In this document: positions 9,911 to 20,342 of the stretch, piece after piece
Numbering within the stretch: the first letter of the stretch is position 1
Layout of the letters: every line of letters starts with the position of its first letter
Source: Candidatus Desulfatifera sulfidica
GTDB taxonomy: Bacteria > Desulfobacterota > Desulfobulbia > Desulfobulbales > Desulfocapsaceae
Length of the DNA stretch: 64,000 nt
Direction: 5' to 3'
NCBI GenBank assembly: GCA_014381505.1
Contig: JACNLK010000028.1
Location: 1-64,000, forward strand
Position numbers and translations under genes: made by a program
Notes under the pieces: generated by a model
The model's input: the letters and a program-made list of their open reading frames with translations, nothing else
What the model was told of the DNA's origin: nothing
The model's database searches: none

Positions 9911-10348
9911 ATGGAATATCGTACTGGAAATCTTGGGCGTGTGATCATGGCTCGCTTTGACCACGATGATGATCTGCTTGAAGGTCTGCGCCAGCTCTGC
10001 ATAAAAGAGAATCTTCGTCAGGCCTGGTTTCAGATTCTGGGCGGCGTTGGAAAGTCTGGTGTTGTGACCGGTCCCAAAGAACCCGTCATGCCGCCAGATC
10101 CTGTGTGGGCCGAGACACAAGGCGCGCAGGAAGTGATCGGCAGCGGCAGTGTCTATTGGGAGGGAGATGATCCTCGGATTCATCTGCACGCCGCTTTTGG
10201 GCATCATGGGGAGACGATGACTGCCTGTGTTCGTCGCGATACTCGTGTTTACCTTGTGCTTGAAGTGATCGTTTTTGAGATATCAGGTATGGAAATCAGC
10301 AGACCCTGGTTTGAGCAGGGTGGCTTTAACCGTTTAACATTTGACTGA
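9911..10348 (+). CDS. PPC/DUF296 domain protein (putative DNA-binding)
   Basis: ~145 aa; MEYRTGNLGRVIMARFDHDDDLLEGL and IHLHAAFGHHGETMTACVRR...YLVLEVIVFEI match the PPC/DUF296 pattern. Confidence 0.8.
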   Translation: MEYRTGNLGRVIMARFDHDDDLLEGLRQLCIKENLRQAWFQILGGVGKSGVVTGPKEPVMPPDPVWAETQGAQEVIGSGSVYWEGDDPRIHLHAAFGHHGETMTACVRRDTRVYLVLEVIVFEISGMEISRPWFEQGGFNRLTFD

Positions 10349-10351
10349 GTT

Positions 10352-10903
10352 ATGGAAATTATAAGCAGGTCTGAGCAGAAGCGGCGTTATCGCCAGGTTG
10401 AGGAACTTGCCCGTGAGCTGAGTGAGCTCTCTGATCGCGATATCAAAAAACTCCCCGAAGCGGTGGATTTGATTTTGGAAGAAGTGCGTACAATCCGTGG
10501 GTTGAAGACAGGAGCCAGAAAGCGGCAGATCAAGTACCTGGCGAAGCATCTTCATGAGGTTGAGTTGACCGGGATTTATGAATTTCTTCGTATGCGAAAA
10601 GGCTCTCAGCTGCATACAAAAAAGAAATTTCACCTGGCCGAGCGGCTTCGGGATGATCTGGTCAATGAGGCAATTGAAGATCAGCAGGAATGTCGGGCCA
10701 CAGATACAGTCTGGGAGCCGGACTGGAAGAGTGAGGTGATTCGACAGGCTATTGCAACGCATCCCTCCTTGGTGGAACGAGAACTGCGCAAGGCAATTCA
10801 TCAGTATGTGCGTACCCGGAATATGGTGCATTACCGGGAACTGTTCAGGATGATTAAGACGGCTTTGGAACAGGAGGAGCGACGTCGGAAAATGGAGAGT
10901 TGA
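10352..10903 (+). CDS. DUF615 / YjgA (DarP)-family ribosome-associated protein
   Basis: SRSEQKRRYRQVEELARELSELSDRDIKKLP, RKRQIKYLAKHLHE. Confidence 0.85.
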   Translation: MEIISRSEQKRRYRQVEELARELSELSDRDIKKLPEAVDLILEEVRTIRGLKTGARKRQIKYLAKHLHEVELTGIYEFLRMRKGSQLHTKKKFHLAERLRDDLVNEAIEDQQECRATDTVWEPDWKSEVIRQAIATHPSLVERELRKAIHQYVRTRNMVHYRELFRMIKTALEQEERRRKMES

Positions 10904-10922
10904 TCATACCAGTATCTGAGAT

Positions 10923-11669
10923 TTAGCGGATTTCATTACTGTCCACGTACGCGTAGGCGCTGTGTTTGTGAATGGACTCAAAGCTCTCAACGCCGGCTGA
11001 AAACCAGGTGATGTCCGGGTGCTCAAGGGCCGCAAGTGCCACCTTGCGCACCACATCTTCAACAAACATCGGGTTGTTGTAGGCAAGCTCAGTAACATAT
11101 TTCTCGTCGGGGCGCTTGAGCAAGGCATAAACCGGGCAGGAGGCTGATTTTTCTATCAGTTCAATCAGATCTTCGACCCAGATAAATTTCTTGAATTTAA
11201 CATCCAGAGTGACCTCGGCTCGCTGGTTATGGGCGCCGGCGCTGCTGATTTCCTTGGAGCAGGGACAAAGCGTGGTGACTGGTACCTGTACCCGCAAAAC
11301 AAAGTCTTCGTCTTCGCCTATCCCGCCAATAAAGGCACAGCTGTATTCCATCAGGCTGCGAGTTCCTGAAACCGGGGCCTTTTTTTCGATAAAATAAGGG
11401 AAGCCCATTTCCACCCGGGCACTTTCAGCATTCAGTGCGCTCTTGATTTCGTTCAGGAGTTGAGAGAAGATGGTCACACTCATCTCATCCAGGTACCTGT
11501 TCAAGGCAGCGGTAAAGACGCCAATACAGCTCTCGCGATATTCTTTGGGCATGGCTGCCTGGAGGCTGACTGAGGCCACAGTGTTCTGCAGCCCCCCTTT
11601 TTTTTCGCGGATTCGGACCGGAAGTTTGATGTCCTTGATTCCAACTGTCTGGATATTGATGGTGTTCAC
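10923..11669 (-). CDS. folE2: GTP cyclohydrolase I type B (FolE2)
   Basis: VGIKDIKLPVRIREK, HMSRF-equivalent region, VPVTTLCPCSKEIS, RPDEKYVTELAYNNPMFVEDVVR. Confidence 0.93.
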   Translation of the reverse strand: MNTINIQTVGIKDIKLPVRIREKKGGLQNTVASVSLQAAMPKEYRESCIGVFTAALNRYLDEMSVTIFSQLLNEIKSALNAESARVEMGFPYFIEKKAPVSGTRSLMEYSCAFIGGIGEDEDFVLRVQVPVTTLCPCSKEISSAGAHNQRAEVTLDVKFKKFIWVEDLIELIEKSASCPVYALLKRPDEKYVTELAYNNPMFVEDVVRKVALAALEHPDITWFSAGVESFESIHKHSAYAYVDSNEIR

Positions 11670-12559
11670 GCTGTTCGTAATCTGCTGGAGTCACGCACGC
11701 CCAGGTTTGAGTAAATCTCCTGGGTTGCAGTTGATGAGTTAAGGGTGAAGAATTGTATGCCACGCACATCATTATCGAGCAGGTCGCGAATCTGCTCCGT
11801 TGCCCAGTGGATACCGACTTTTTTTACATAGTCATCATCCTCGGCTCGATAGACCGCGCGTAGGAGTCGGGCCGGGATTCGGGCCCCGCCTGCAAGTTCA
11901 GCTGTTCTGATCAGGCCGCTTTTAGAGGTGACTGGCATGATGCCCGCGATATTGGGGACATGGATTCCAGCCAGTTCGCAGCGCTCGCAGTAATCGTAGA
12001 AATCACGGTTGTCAAAGAAAAGCTGGCTGACAATATAATCTGCCCCGGCATCCACCTTGGCCTTGAGGTAGTCAATTTCCTGGAGACGATTGGGAGTACC
12101 GGGATGCCCTTCGGGAAAGCCAGCCACGCCAACACACATACCGGGGAAGTGTTTTTTGATATAAGCGACCAGGTCAGAGGCATAGTCAAAACCGTCTTTT
12201 TGCTCGACCGTGCTGGTGGTTCCTTGCGGCTGATCACCGCGCAAGGCCAGAATGTTGTTAATACCTGCCTTGTTGTATTTTTCAAGAATAGTATGTATCT
12301 CTGCGCGACTTGAACCGACACAGGTGAGGTGTGAGACTACAGTGATGTTTGTCTTCTCCTTGATTCGAACCACAAGATCATGGGTTCGGTCCCTTGTCGA
12401 ACCACCAGCTCCGTACGTGACGCTGACATACGAGGGACCCAGCGGCATAAGGTTGGAAATAGTTTCCAGAAGGCGATCGGCCGCGGCATCTTCTTTGGGA
12501 GGGAAGAATTCGAAGCTGAAGGTTGTTTTATGCTTTTTAAGCAGGTCTTTGACAAGCAT
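11666..12559 (-). CDS. metF: 5,10-methylenetetrahydrofolate reductase
   Basis: FSFEFFPPK, SVTYGAGGSTRDRT, HLTCVGSSRAEI, LALRGDQPQ, AGADYIVSQLFFDN; overlaps folE2. Confidence 0.96.
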   Translation of the reverse strand: MLVKDLLKKHKTTFSFEFFPPKEDAAADRLLETISNLMPLGPSYVSVTYGAGGSTRDRTHDLVVRIKEKTNITVVSHLTCVGSSRAEIHTILEKYNKAGINNILALRGDQPQGTTSTVEQKDGFDYASDLVAYIKKHFPGMCVGVAGFPEGHPGTPNRLQEIDYLKAKVDAGADYIVSQLFFDNRDFYDYCERCELAGIHVPNIAGIMPVTSKSGLIRTAELAGGARIPARLLRAVYRAEDDDYVKKVGIHWATEQIRDLLDNDVRGIQFFTLNSSTATQEIYSNLGVRDSSRLRTA

Positions 12560-12824
12560 GGCTGCTCCTGAAGATGGAGGTTGGCTGAATAGTGATCTGT
12601 TTTAGAATAAAAAAACCTCTTTTAATACTCTTTTTCAGGGACTTCGACAACTCTCTTTTTCCGGTCTCCTTCATGGGCTGGATTGTAATGTTTTCGCTTT
12701 TGCTGTTGCCCCTGATGGGCTAGTATGCTTTTTTTGTAACTATTCAGTGACAGTTCAGAGAGAGTGGTAAATTATAGTAGTTTTTTTATTGATAAGTCGT
12801 TCTGATAAAATAAGGAGGGAAGTC

Positions 12825-12992
12825 ATGTACCTGTTTGATACTGAGAGTGGAGATCAGTGGGTTTGTATTACCTGTGCCAGGGTTGAGGCCGAGGAGATTA
12901 AGGAAAAAGGTTGGGAAATGGTCATGGAAAAAGACGAGCCGATGTTGCGCTGTTCCTTGTGCAAAGGGCCTGATTATGAGATGGAAGGTTAA
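12825..12992 (+). CDS. Small 55-aa protein with two CxxC knuckles (putative zinc ribbon)
   Basis: AAGGAGGGA RBS 5 nt before ATG; MYLFDTESGDQWVCITCARVEAEE...MLRCSLCKGPDYEMEG. Confidence 0.7.
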   Translation: MYLFDTESGDQWVCITCARVEAEEIKEKGWEMVMEKDEPMLRCSLCKGPDYEMEG

Positions 12993-13003
12993 GCGATGGA
13001 TTG

Positions 13004-13033
13004 ATGCCTGAGGCCCGGCAAGGCCTCAGGCAT
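13004..13033. terminator. Hairpin, possible bidirectional terminator
   Basis: ATGCCTGAGGCC-cggcaa-GGCCTCAGGCAT perfect 12 bp stem between convergent genes; no strong T tract. Confidence 0.5.
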
Positions 13034-13097
13034 GGTCGTGACTTGATCTGGTCTAGTGGGCAAGTGATGTCCTGGCTCGACCAGTTATGGTTCCATA

Positions 13098-14480
13098 TCA
13101 GAATTTAGAATCCACGAGAGGTTCTTCAATAGTAAAATTGATCCAGCGCGGATCCCACCATTCGAGTGGGTTTACAAAGATTCCATTCACCAGAATTGAG
13201 AAATGAAGATGATCGCCACCAGCCATCCCTGTGATGCCGGTTTGACCGAGCACTGTACCCTGTTCAACAATGTCACCTTGACTAACCGTGATACTGCTCA
13301 TGTGTGAGTAAAGACTGAATAAACCCTGACCATGGTCAAGAATAACCATCTTCCCGTAGATCCCTAAGTACTCGGTGTAGACCACTTTGCCACTACCGGC
13401 TGCTTTGATATTGGCATGTTTTGTTGAGGCAAGATCCATACCCAGATGAGTCTGGTGATCGATTGGCTCGCCCTTGTACAGATAGGTTCTCCGGTCGGCA
13501 AACTTGGCTCGTGTTGCGCCTGCCATACGAAGGAAGCGCCCACTCCACATTCGTTCCGGCATGGATTGACTGCACAGGTCATGAATTATGCGGTTGTTTG
13601 CTGCGCGAATTTCACGGTTTGTATAGAGGTATTTGTTGATCAAGTCCCCCTCCATTTCCGGATAATGTTGCTCAAATTCGGGGATTTTACGGGACAGAAA
13701 GTTGTCGCTGATGGCAATCTGGTCGTGATTCTCCTGGACAGCCTGATAATTGATATAAATAGGCTTGGTGACGGTGTTTCCTGCCTGGTCACTGGCAGTG
13801 AGATAACTCTTTTTGATGGCAGCTGCATCATGAGGAAGGGCGATGAATGCATTTTGAGTCCCTTTGCGACCATTGTCTACCGCAAAACCCGGGTGTAAAT
13901 TGTCATCAATGATGACGCCATGACTGCTTGCATCATCTGAGGCTCGGTAGATGACAAGACCTGAGTTGCCGGGTTTCAGATTGCGGGTGTTGTGGACTAA
14001 ATTTATTTCTGGCGGGGTGGTATCAATAATGATTTTACGGGTTAATTGAGAGCTGTTGCCACCAAACAGATTTTTAAAAGAGAAGTCACGAGCCTCGATG
14101 GTGATAGTTGCCTCACCATCTGCCAGGCCAATTTTACCCGGTACAAAGACAATGGTACGTTGATGGATATCCGGGCCGCCTTTACCTGTGTAGCCCTCTC
14201 TCTTGAAATTCTGACTGTGCAGATCGTTAACCGTATTGCCCTGTGTGACTGTTGCTACGATATTCTGCAAACCCATCCCTTGATCGGTGACTGTTATTGA
14301 GAGAACAGTCTCGTGCCCGATGTACTTCGGCGTTTCATTCAGGGTGATGACTGGTGACTCTTTTTCAAAGAGAATGAGGGCTGCGTAAGCACCTGTTCCC
14401 GCGAGAATCAAGAAGAAAATCGTTAAAATTGGTCCAAGCAGAGATCTTCTACGTTTTGAGCGGTATATACGGCGTGTCAT
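13098..14480 (-). CDS. M23-family (LytM) metallopeptidase
   Basis: N-terminal TM; HLGMDLAS...VYTEYLGIYGKMVILDHGQGLFSLYSHMS...GGDHLHFSILVNG. Confidence 0.92.
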   Translation of the reverse strand: MTRRIYRSKRRRSLLGPILTIFFLILAGTGAYAALILFEKESPVITLNETPKYIGHETVLSITVTDQGMGLQNIVATVTQGNTVNDLHSQNFKREGYTGKGGPDIHQRTIVFVPGKIGLADGEATITIEARDFSFKNLFGGNSSQLTRKIIIDTTPPEINLVHNTRNLKPGNSGLVIYRASDDASSHGVIIDDNLHPGFAVDNGRKGTQNAFIALPHDAAAIKKSYLTASDQAGNTVTKPIYINYQAVQENHDQIAISDNFLSRKIPEFEQHYPEMEGDLINKYLYTNREIRAANNRIIHDLCSQSMPERMWSGRFLRMAGATRAKFADRRTYLYKGEPIDHQTHLGMDLASTKHANIKAAGSGKVVYTEYLGIYGKMVILDHGQGLFSLYSHMSSITVSQGDIVEQGTVLGQTGITGMAGGDHLHFSILVNGIFVNPLEWWDPRWINFTIEEPLVDSKF

Positions 14481-14519
14481 GAAATAATTGAATCCTTTAC
14501 GTATTGAATAAGTGGCTGA

Positions 14520-16052
14520 TTACCCTTGCCAGTTAATTTCGTATTTTTCAACATGGATGTTTTTGGTTGGAATGATGGTGAGTCGCTTGCCGGTGGTTCG
14601 CTCAAGTTCGAGTGTTACAGGTTCTTCTTCCTTGAGGAGCATTTCAGCAACACGGGGGTGAACTTTGAGGGCGATGTTGTTCCCGTTGTACCTTTCAGCG
14701 TCACGGGATATTTTGCGAAAAATTTCAAAGCAAATCGTGCGGCGTGATTTCAGCATTCCCTCGCCCGCACAGTAATGACAAGGCTCACACATCATTTGGG
14801 TGAGGTTTTCGCAACTTCGTTTGCGAGTCATTTGCACCAGACCAAATTCCGAGAGTTTGAGAATGTTGATTCGACTCTTATCTTTTTTGACTGCCTCCAG
14901 GAAGGTTGTAAAGAGTTCTTCCCGGTGCAGCGGATCCTCCATGTCGATAAAGTCGATGATTATAATACCACCGACATTGCGAAGGCGTAACTGGTAGGCA
15001 ATTTCCTTGGCGGCTTCAATGTTGGTTTTGAATATGGTTTCTTCAAGGTCATTTTTACCGACATATCGACCGGTGTTGACGTCTATGACCGAGAGGGCTT
15101 CAGTAGTTTCGATGATAATGTAACCGCCGGAACGAAGCCATACCTTTTTCTCAATGGCCTGGCTGATTTCAACTTCAATACCGTGTGCCTCGAATAAGGG
15201 AGTCACTCCCTGGTAAAAACTGAGCCGGCTTTGCAGTTTTGGAGCGAATGTTTTTACGAAGTGGGTGAGTCGGTCAAAAGTCTCGCGATCATCAGTGATT
15301 AAATTGCCAATGTCAGGGCTGAAGAGATCCCGAACAGTACGCAGTGTGATGTCCAGGTCTTCGTGAACCAGGGAGGAGACAGGAGTACGCCCAGCAATAT
15401 CCTTGATTTCGTCCCAGAGGAGGAGGAGAAATTCCATGTCAGCTTCAAGCTCTTCCATGCTGGCATGTTCAGCCACAGTACGTATGATAAACCCCGTGCC
15501 CTTTGGGCGCAGCAATTCTATGCGCTCCCGCAGGGTCTGACGAATGGATTCATCCTCAATTTTTCGAGATACGCCGATGTGATCGGTGAGTGGCATGAAG
15601 ACGAGGTTGCGGCAGGGAAGGGTGACGTGACAGGTCAGACGGGCCCCCTTTGTACCAATGGGATCTTTGCCAACCTGAACCAGAATTTCCTGCCCCTCAC
15701 GCAGCAACTCTTCGATGTTCATACCTGTGACACGACGCATATCATCGTCGGTGGAGGATGCGGCAAAATCGTATTTTCCGCAGGGTTGATCGCCGCCCAT
15801 CATCCGTTTTTCAAGCTCGGTCATGGTAATATGGACGTCATCCACATAGAGAAAACCGGTCCGCTCAAGCCCGATGTCAACAAAGGCGGCTTGCATTCCG
15901 GGAAGTACCCGGACAACTTTTCCTTTGTAAATGTTCCCCATTAACCCTTTTTCAGCGGGACGTTGCATGTGGAACTCAACCAGATGGTCGTTTTCTACGA
16001 GGGCGGTTCTGACCTCGTAGCTGGTTGAGTTGATAAGTATTTGTGAGCTCAT
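14520..16052 (-). CDS. rng: Ribonuclease G/E family
   Basis: S1-like GNIYKGKVVRVLPGMQAAFVDIGLERTGFLYVDD; SVIDVNTGRYVG; NVGGIIIIDFIDM; LGLVQMTRKR-type; CEPCHYCAGEG. Confidence 0.95.
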   Translation of the reverse strand: MSSQILINSTSYEVRTALVENDHLVEFHMQRPAEKGLMGNIYKGKVVRVLPGMQAAFVDIGLERTGFLYVDDVHITMTELEKRMMGGDQPCGKYDFAASSTDDDMRRVTGMNIEELLREGQEILVQVGKDPIGTKGARLTCHVTLPCRNLVFMPLTDHIGVSRKIEDESIRQTLRERIELLRPKGTGFIIRTVAEHASMEELEADMEFLLLLWDEIKDIAGRTPVSSLVHEDLDITLRTVRDLFSPDIGNLITDDRETFDRLTHFVKTFAPKLQSRLSFYQGVTPLFEAHGIEVEISQAIEKKVWLRSGGYIIIETTEALSVIDVNTGRYVGKNDLEETIFKTNIEAAKEIAYQLRLRNVGGIIIIDFIDMEDPLHREELFTTFLEAVKKDKSRINILKLSEFGLVQMTRKRSCENLTQMMCEPCHYCAGEGMLKSRRTICFEIFRKISRDAERYNGNNIALKVHPRVAEMLLKEEEPVTLELERTTGKRLTIIPTKNIHVEKYEINWQG

Positions 16053-16409
16053 GGCGTAGGAAGTATAGGGATGAGATGCTGAAGTCGGCTTTTGCCTGAA
16101 TCGGATATCGGGAGCTGCCCCGTGAAGTTTTGATGAAAGATAAACACATTAATAATACAGGAAAATGAGTGAAAATCACCCCCTAAATTACTTTGTGGTA
16201 TCGAGTAACTCTGTGCTTCACAGGCAATATAAAGTAAGTTGTTTTGGTTTTTTGGGTCAGTTGCCTCGATTGATGTCACAGTGATAAATTTTCATTCTTG
16301 CTCATTACCGGAAGGATAAGGTCAGAATAATATTCATTACAGTTGAATGGGCTACGATGAAATCGTGTAAGCGTGATCAGCAATAATATCATTCCCAAAG
16401 GAGCTGGTA

Positions 16410-17261
16410 GTGCATAAATCAGATAACAGTGTCTCTGTAATTATACCCACCTGGAACCGCTCTGTATATCTCGAGCGGGCCATTGGATCCGTACTGCGCC
16501 AGACCGAGCCAGCACATGAGATTCTCATTGTTGACGATGGCTCCACGGATGACACTGCTCAACTCGTACATCTGTTGGCATCCCAGGCCCATGTCCCTGT
16601 CCGCTATCTTTTTCAGGAGAACAAAGGGCCGGCTGCTGCCCGTAATCTGGGGATTAAGAACGTACGTGGCGGTCTGATCGCTTTTCTTGATTCCGATGAC
16701 CATTGGCATAAAGAAAAATTGGCCAGACAACGCTCAGCCATGAGTGCTGAACCAATGTTTGCCATCTCCCATACACGTGAGCGCTGGTTGCGACGCGGAA
16801 CACATCTGAATCAGAAGAAAAAACATATTCCCCGACACGGAGATATTTTTGATCATTGCCTGCAGCTCTGTGCTGTGGGAATGTCAACCGTCATGGTTCG
16901 ACAAAAATTGTTTGATGATGTGGGTGACTTTAATGAAAAACTGCCCTGTTGTGAGGATTATGATTTGTGGCTCAGGGTCAGTGCGCGTTATCCTTTTCTT
17001 TTGGTCGATACCCCTCTGACCGTTAAAGAAGGTGGGCGTGAAGACCAGGTTTCGGTTCAGTACCAGGTTGGAATGGATCGCTTCAGGATTCAGGCCCTGG
17101 TTGATCTCCTTGAATCAGGAGTTCTTTTGCCTCACCAGTCAGACGCAGCCCGTCGAGAATTATGCCGGAAGGCAAATGTTTATGGTCGGGGATGTTGTAA
17201 GCATGGTAAAATCCATGAAGGACAACGCTATGTTGATCTTGCTAAACAGTATGAATCATAA
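16410..17261 (+). CDS. Family 2 glycosyltransferase
   Basis: VSVIIPTWNRSVYLERAIGSVLRQT...LIVDDGSTDDTAQL...AARNLGIKN...IAFLDSDDHWHKEKL. Confidence 0.93.
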   Translation: MHKSDNSVSVIIPTWNRSVYLERAIGSVLRQTEPAHEILIVDDGSTDDTAQLVHLLASQAHVPVRYLFQENKGPAAARNLGIKNVRGGLIAFLDSDDHWHKEKLARQRSAMSAEPMFAISHTRERWLRRGTHLNQKKKHIPRHGDIFDHCLQLCAVGMSTVMVRQKLFDDVGDFNEKLPCCEDYDLWLRVSARYPFLLVDTPLTVKEGGREDQVSVQYQVGMDRFRIQALVDLLESGVLLPHQSDAARRELCRKANVYGRGCCKHGKIHEGQRYVDLAKQYES

Positions 17262-17278
17262 AAAATATAACTTGTGAA

Positions 17279-18433
17279 ATGAGCGACACATTTACAACAC
17301 CATCATCTTCCATGTCGGCTTCCTGGGCTGATCCTTCACGTTTTGTTCGTCACCTGCATGTGGAGGAGTCATGCCTTGATTTGCCGTATACACAAGAAAT
17401 TATCAGTCGTTCAAAGCTGCCCTTCAGCGTTGTTTGCGATAGAGAAGATCCTGTTGGTATATCAGGTCAGTATCCCGGCAACCTGACTGAAGGGAAACAG
17501 CATCTTCTGCTCAGCCGTAACCGTGGTCAGTTCTTCAAGCCTTGTCCCGGTACACCTGAATATCGTTGTTGCGAGTATCAGGTTCTCAATATTGGCATGA
17601 ATTGCCCCATGGATTGTGTCTATTGCATCCTCCAGGCATATCTCAATCAGCCCTGGCTTTCTTTTTTTGTCAATGTTGAAGATCTGTTTAGTGAGCTGGA
17701 TCAGGCTTTTTCGGCGGAACCTGATCGGTTTTTTCGTATTGGAACCGGAGAATTCACTGATTCCATGGCCCTTGATCGCTTGACTGGCCTGAGCGTGAAG
17801 CTGGTTAATTACATGGCCAATCAATCCAACGGGATACTTGAACTCAAGAGCAAGAGTGCGGTGATTGATAATCTCCACGGCCTTGATCATCGGGGACGCA
17901 CGGTGATGGCCTGGTCCTTGAATGCCACATCAATCATGCGCCACGAAGAGCTTCGTTCGGCCAGTCTGGATGAGCGCCTGACTGCTGCCCGACAATGCGC
18001 CGACTGGGGGTATAAACTGGCCTTTCATTTTGACCCCATAATTGATCATCCCGGTTGGCGTGAAGGCTACAAAGAGACTATAGATCGTCTTTTTGATATG
18101 GTCCCGGCCGATCAAATAGCCTGGATTTCACTTGGTGGTCTGCGATATCTCCCAGCACTCAAGTCAATTGGAACCTCACGTTTTCCAGGTTCAACAATTT
18201 TTTATCAGGAATTTGTGGAGGGGTTGGATAACAAGCCTCGTTATTTTCGGCAGCGGCGAGTTGAGCTTTACCAGCATATTCATGAGCTTCTCAAAAAGAG
18301 GACCCATGATCGCACCTGTATCTATTTTTGCATGGAGAGTGATGAGGTCTGGCAGTCGGTGATGGGGTTCATTCCTGAAGAGAGAGGTGGAATTCCTGCT
18401 CTGCTTGACGCTAGTGTTCAGGGGGGCTGGTGA
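17279..18433 (+). CDS. Radical SAM protein, spore photoproduct lyase (SplB)-like
   Basis: CEYQVLNIGMNCPMDCVYCILQAYLNQP (Cx3Cx2C) and RIGTGEFTDSMALDRLTG, KSKSAVIDNL, WSLNA, FHFDPII, ISLGGLRY typical of SPL family. Confidence 0.85.
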   Translation: MSDTFTTPSSSMSASWADPSRFVRHLHVEESCLDLPYTQEIISRSKLPFSVVCDREDPVGISGQYPGNLTEGKQHLLLSRNRGQFFKPCPGTPEYRCCEYQVLNIGMNCPMDCVYCILQAYLNQPWLSFFVNVEDLFSELDQAFSAEPDRFFRIGTGEFTDSMALDRLTGLSVKLVNYMANQSNGILELKSKSAVIDNLHGLDHRGRTVMAWSLNATSIMRHEELRSASLDERLTAARQCADWGYKLAFHFDPIIDHPGWREGYKETIDRLFDMVPADQIAWISLGGLRYLPALKSIGTSRFPGSTIFYQEFVEGLDNKPRYFRQRRVELYQHIHELLKKRTHDRTCIYFCMESDEVWQSVMGFIPEERGGIPALLDASVQGGW

Positions 18434-18558
18434 TTTTCTGCTGGTAATGGGTATGTGGTCTGTGGTACTACATAAGAGGGTTTGAGGGGTGGCGATTCTG
18501 TTTTTGCTTTTCGCCTAACTTGCTATATTATAACGATAAAAAGTGTAGGAGAGACATT

Positions 18559-18990
18559 ATGCTGAATAAGGCAATTCTGATTGGGAATCTTGGTGCCGAT
18601 CCTGAAATTCGCTACACCCAGAGCGGTGCACCTGTTGCGACCTTCAATGTGGCGACCACAGAGCGTTGGAAGGGGAAGGATGGGGAGATGCAGGAATCAA
18701 CGGAATGGCACCGAATCGTTGCCTGGCAGAAATTAGCAGAAATCTGCGGTGAGTATCTGCATAAGGGGAGCAAGGTTTATATCGAGGGTAAAATTCAGAC
18801 CAGAAAATGGCAGGATCAGAGTGGAAATGAGAAGTATACCACCGAGATTGTCGCCCGTGAAATGAAGATGCTCAGCCCGCGTGGAACCAGTGGCGGGGAT
18901 AACTTTGGTGGAGGCGGTGGCGGTAATCAGTTTCCCCAGGAACCGCCATCGGGAATGATGGGTGGTACCGGTGATGACGTCCCGTTCTGA
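18559..18990 (+). CDS. ssb: Single-stranded DNA-binding protein
   Basis: [34 protein letters not shown]-rich linker, acidic DDVPF tail; ATG at 18559 preceded by AGGAGA. Confidence 0.97.
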   Translation: MLNKAILIGNLGADPEIRYTQSGAPVATFNVATTERWKGKDGEMQESTEWHRIVAWQKLAEICGEYLHKGSKVYIEGKIQTRKWQDQSGNEKYTTEIVAREMKMLSPRGTSGGDNFGGGGGGNQFPQEPPSGMMGGTGDDVPF

Positions 18991-19011
18991 TCTTTCCGGT
19001 AATTTTTGGTT

Positions 19012-19047
19012 TTAAAAGGGGAGTCCTGTTCAGGGCGCCCCTTTTTT
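19012..19047 (+). terminator. Intrinsic terminator downstream of ssb
   Basis: AAAAGGGGaGTCCTG-tt-CAGGGCgCCCCTTTTTTT. Confidence 0.75.
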
Positions 19048-19306
19048 TGTGTAGACGCATCGCCCCTACTTGACGAAGTGACCGAGGATTCCTATTTTGA
19101 AACTGAATTGTACAGGTTAAACGTCTGTGAGCGTGAACAGGCACCAGAAGATTCCGGTTACTCCTGATTTTTCTTGAAACTATGTTTGGGTTGCAGTCAG
19201 TGATGCAAACCAAATTGAAGTTAACAACTTTAAGGTACTGTTACCAGTTGTTGAGAGCGTGGAATCCCATCAGTATTTTCTCGCATAGGCATATAAATAG
19301 GACATC

Positions 19307-20254
19307 ATGGAATATTACGAAACATTAGGCTTGAGCAAGGGTGCAAGTCCAACCGAAATAAAAAAAGCCTACCGCAAGCTTGCCCTTCGATATCATCCTG
19401 ATAAAAATCCGGATGATAAGGCCGCTGAGGAAAAGTTTAAGAAGATCAGCGAGGCATATGCGGTGCTCTCGGACCCTGATAAAAAGAAGCAGTACGACAC
19501 TTATGGTTCCACTGAATTTCATCAACGTTACTCTCAGGAAGATATCTTTCGTAACTTTGATTTAAATGACATTCTTCGTCAGTTTGGATTTGGCGGTGGA
19601 GGGATGGGGGGGCAGACCTCTTTTCATCGGACCATGGGAGGGGGAGGTGCTCAGGGGTTTCAGAATATCTTCACCCAGGCACAAGGAGGGATGGGAGGGA
19701 GTTGTGGTTCCGGTTCCTGTGGTAGGCCACCCAAAGGTCAGGATATGACCTATCAGCTGGCCGTGACCCTGGAAGAGGTGTTGCTGGGTGCTGAGAAAAA
19801 TATCAGCCTGCGTAAAAACGGTCATGCCCAGAATGTCACTGTGAAGGTGCCCAAGGGGATTGAGGCTGGAAAAAGACTCCGACTCAAGGGTAAAGGAGGG
19901 GCTTCACCTCACGGTGGTCCGGCAGGGGATCTTTATCTGAAGATTGATGTTCAGTCTCACTCGGGATTCGTCCGTGAAGATGACAATCTGGTTACCGAGA
20001 AGCAAATTTCTTTCAGTGATGCCTGTCTTGGTACAAAAGTCGAGGTTCAGACCCTTGAGAAAAAAAAATTTATGGTTCGTGTACCAGCCGGAATCCAGCC
20101 TGATGCCCGCCTTCGCTTGAAAGGATATGGTTTACCCAGCGGGCCTGTTGGCAGCAGAGGTGACCTGTATGTCAAGATTATGATACAGGTTCCAGCCAAA
20201 CTCAGCCCTGAACAGGAAAAACTTATTCAAGAATTTCAGGAAGCTGGCCTGTAA
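19307..20254 (+). CDS. DnaJ-family co-chaperone (CbpA-like, no zinc-finger repeats)
   Basis: J domain [35 protein letters not shown]; Gly-rich region; DnaJ C-terminal domain. Confidence 0.93.
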   Translation: MEYYETLGLSKGASPTEIKKAYRKLALRYHPDKNPDDKAAEEKFKKISEAYAVLSDPDKKKQYDTYGSTEFHQRYSQEDIFRNFDLNDILRQFGFGGGGMGGQTSFHRTMGGGGAQGFQNIFTQAQGGMGGSCGSGSCGRPPKGQDMTYQLAVTLEEVLLGAEKNISLRKNGHAQNVTVKVPKGIEAGKRLRLKGKGGASPHGGPAGDLYLKIDVQSHSGFVREDDNLVTEKQISFSDACLGTKVEVQTLEKKKFMVRVPAGIQPDARLRLKGYGLPSGPVGSRGDLYVKIMIQVPAKLSPEQEKLIQEFQEAGL

Positions 20255-20286
20255 CCTTCTGAAAATAATTGTGGCTGCATACATCA

Positions 20287-20324
20287 AAACGGGGCCGAAA
20301 GATTTTAATCTTTCGGCCCCGTTT
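20287..20324. terminator. Bidirectional intrinsic terminator between dnaJ-like gene and leuD
   Basis: AAACGGGGCCGAAAGAT-TTTA-ATCTTTCGGCCCCGTTT near-perfect stem with A/T flanks. Confidence 0.9.
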
Positions 20325-20342
20325 TCGTTATAGGGTCGATGG

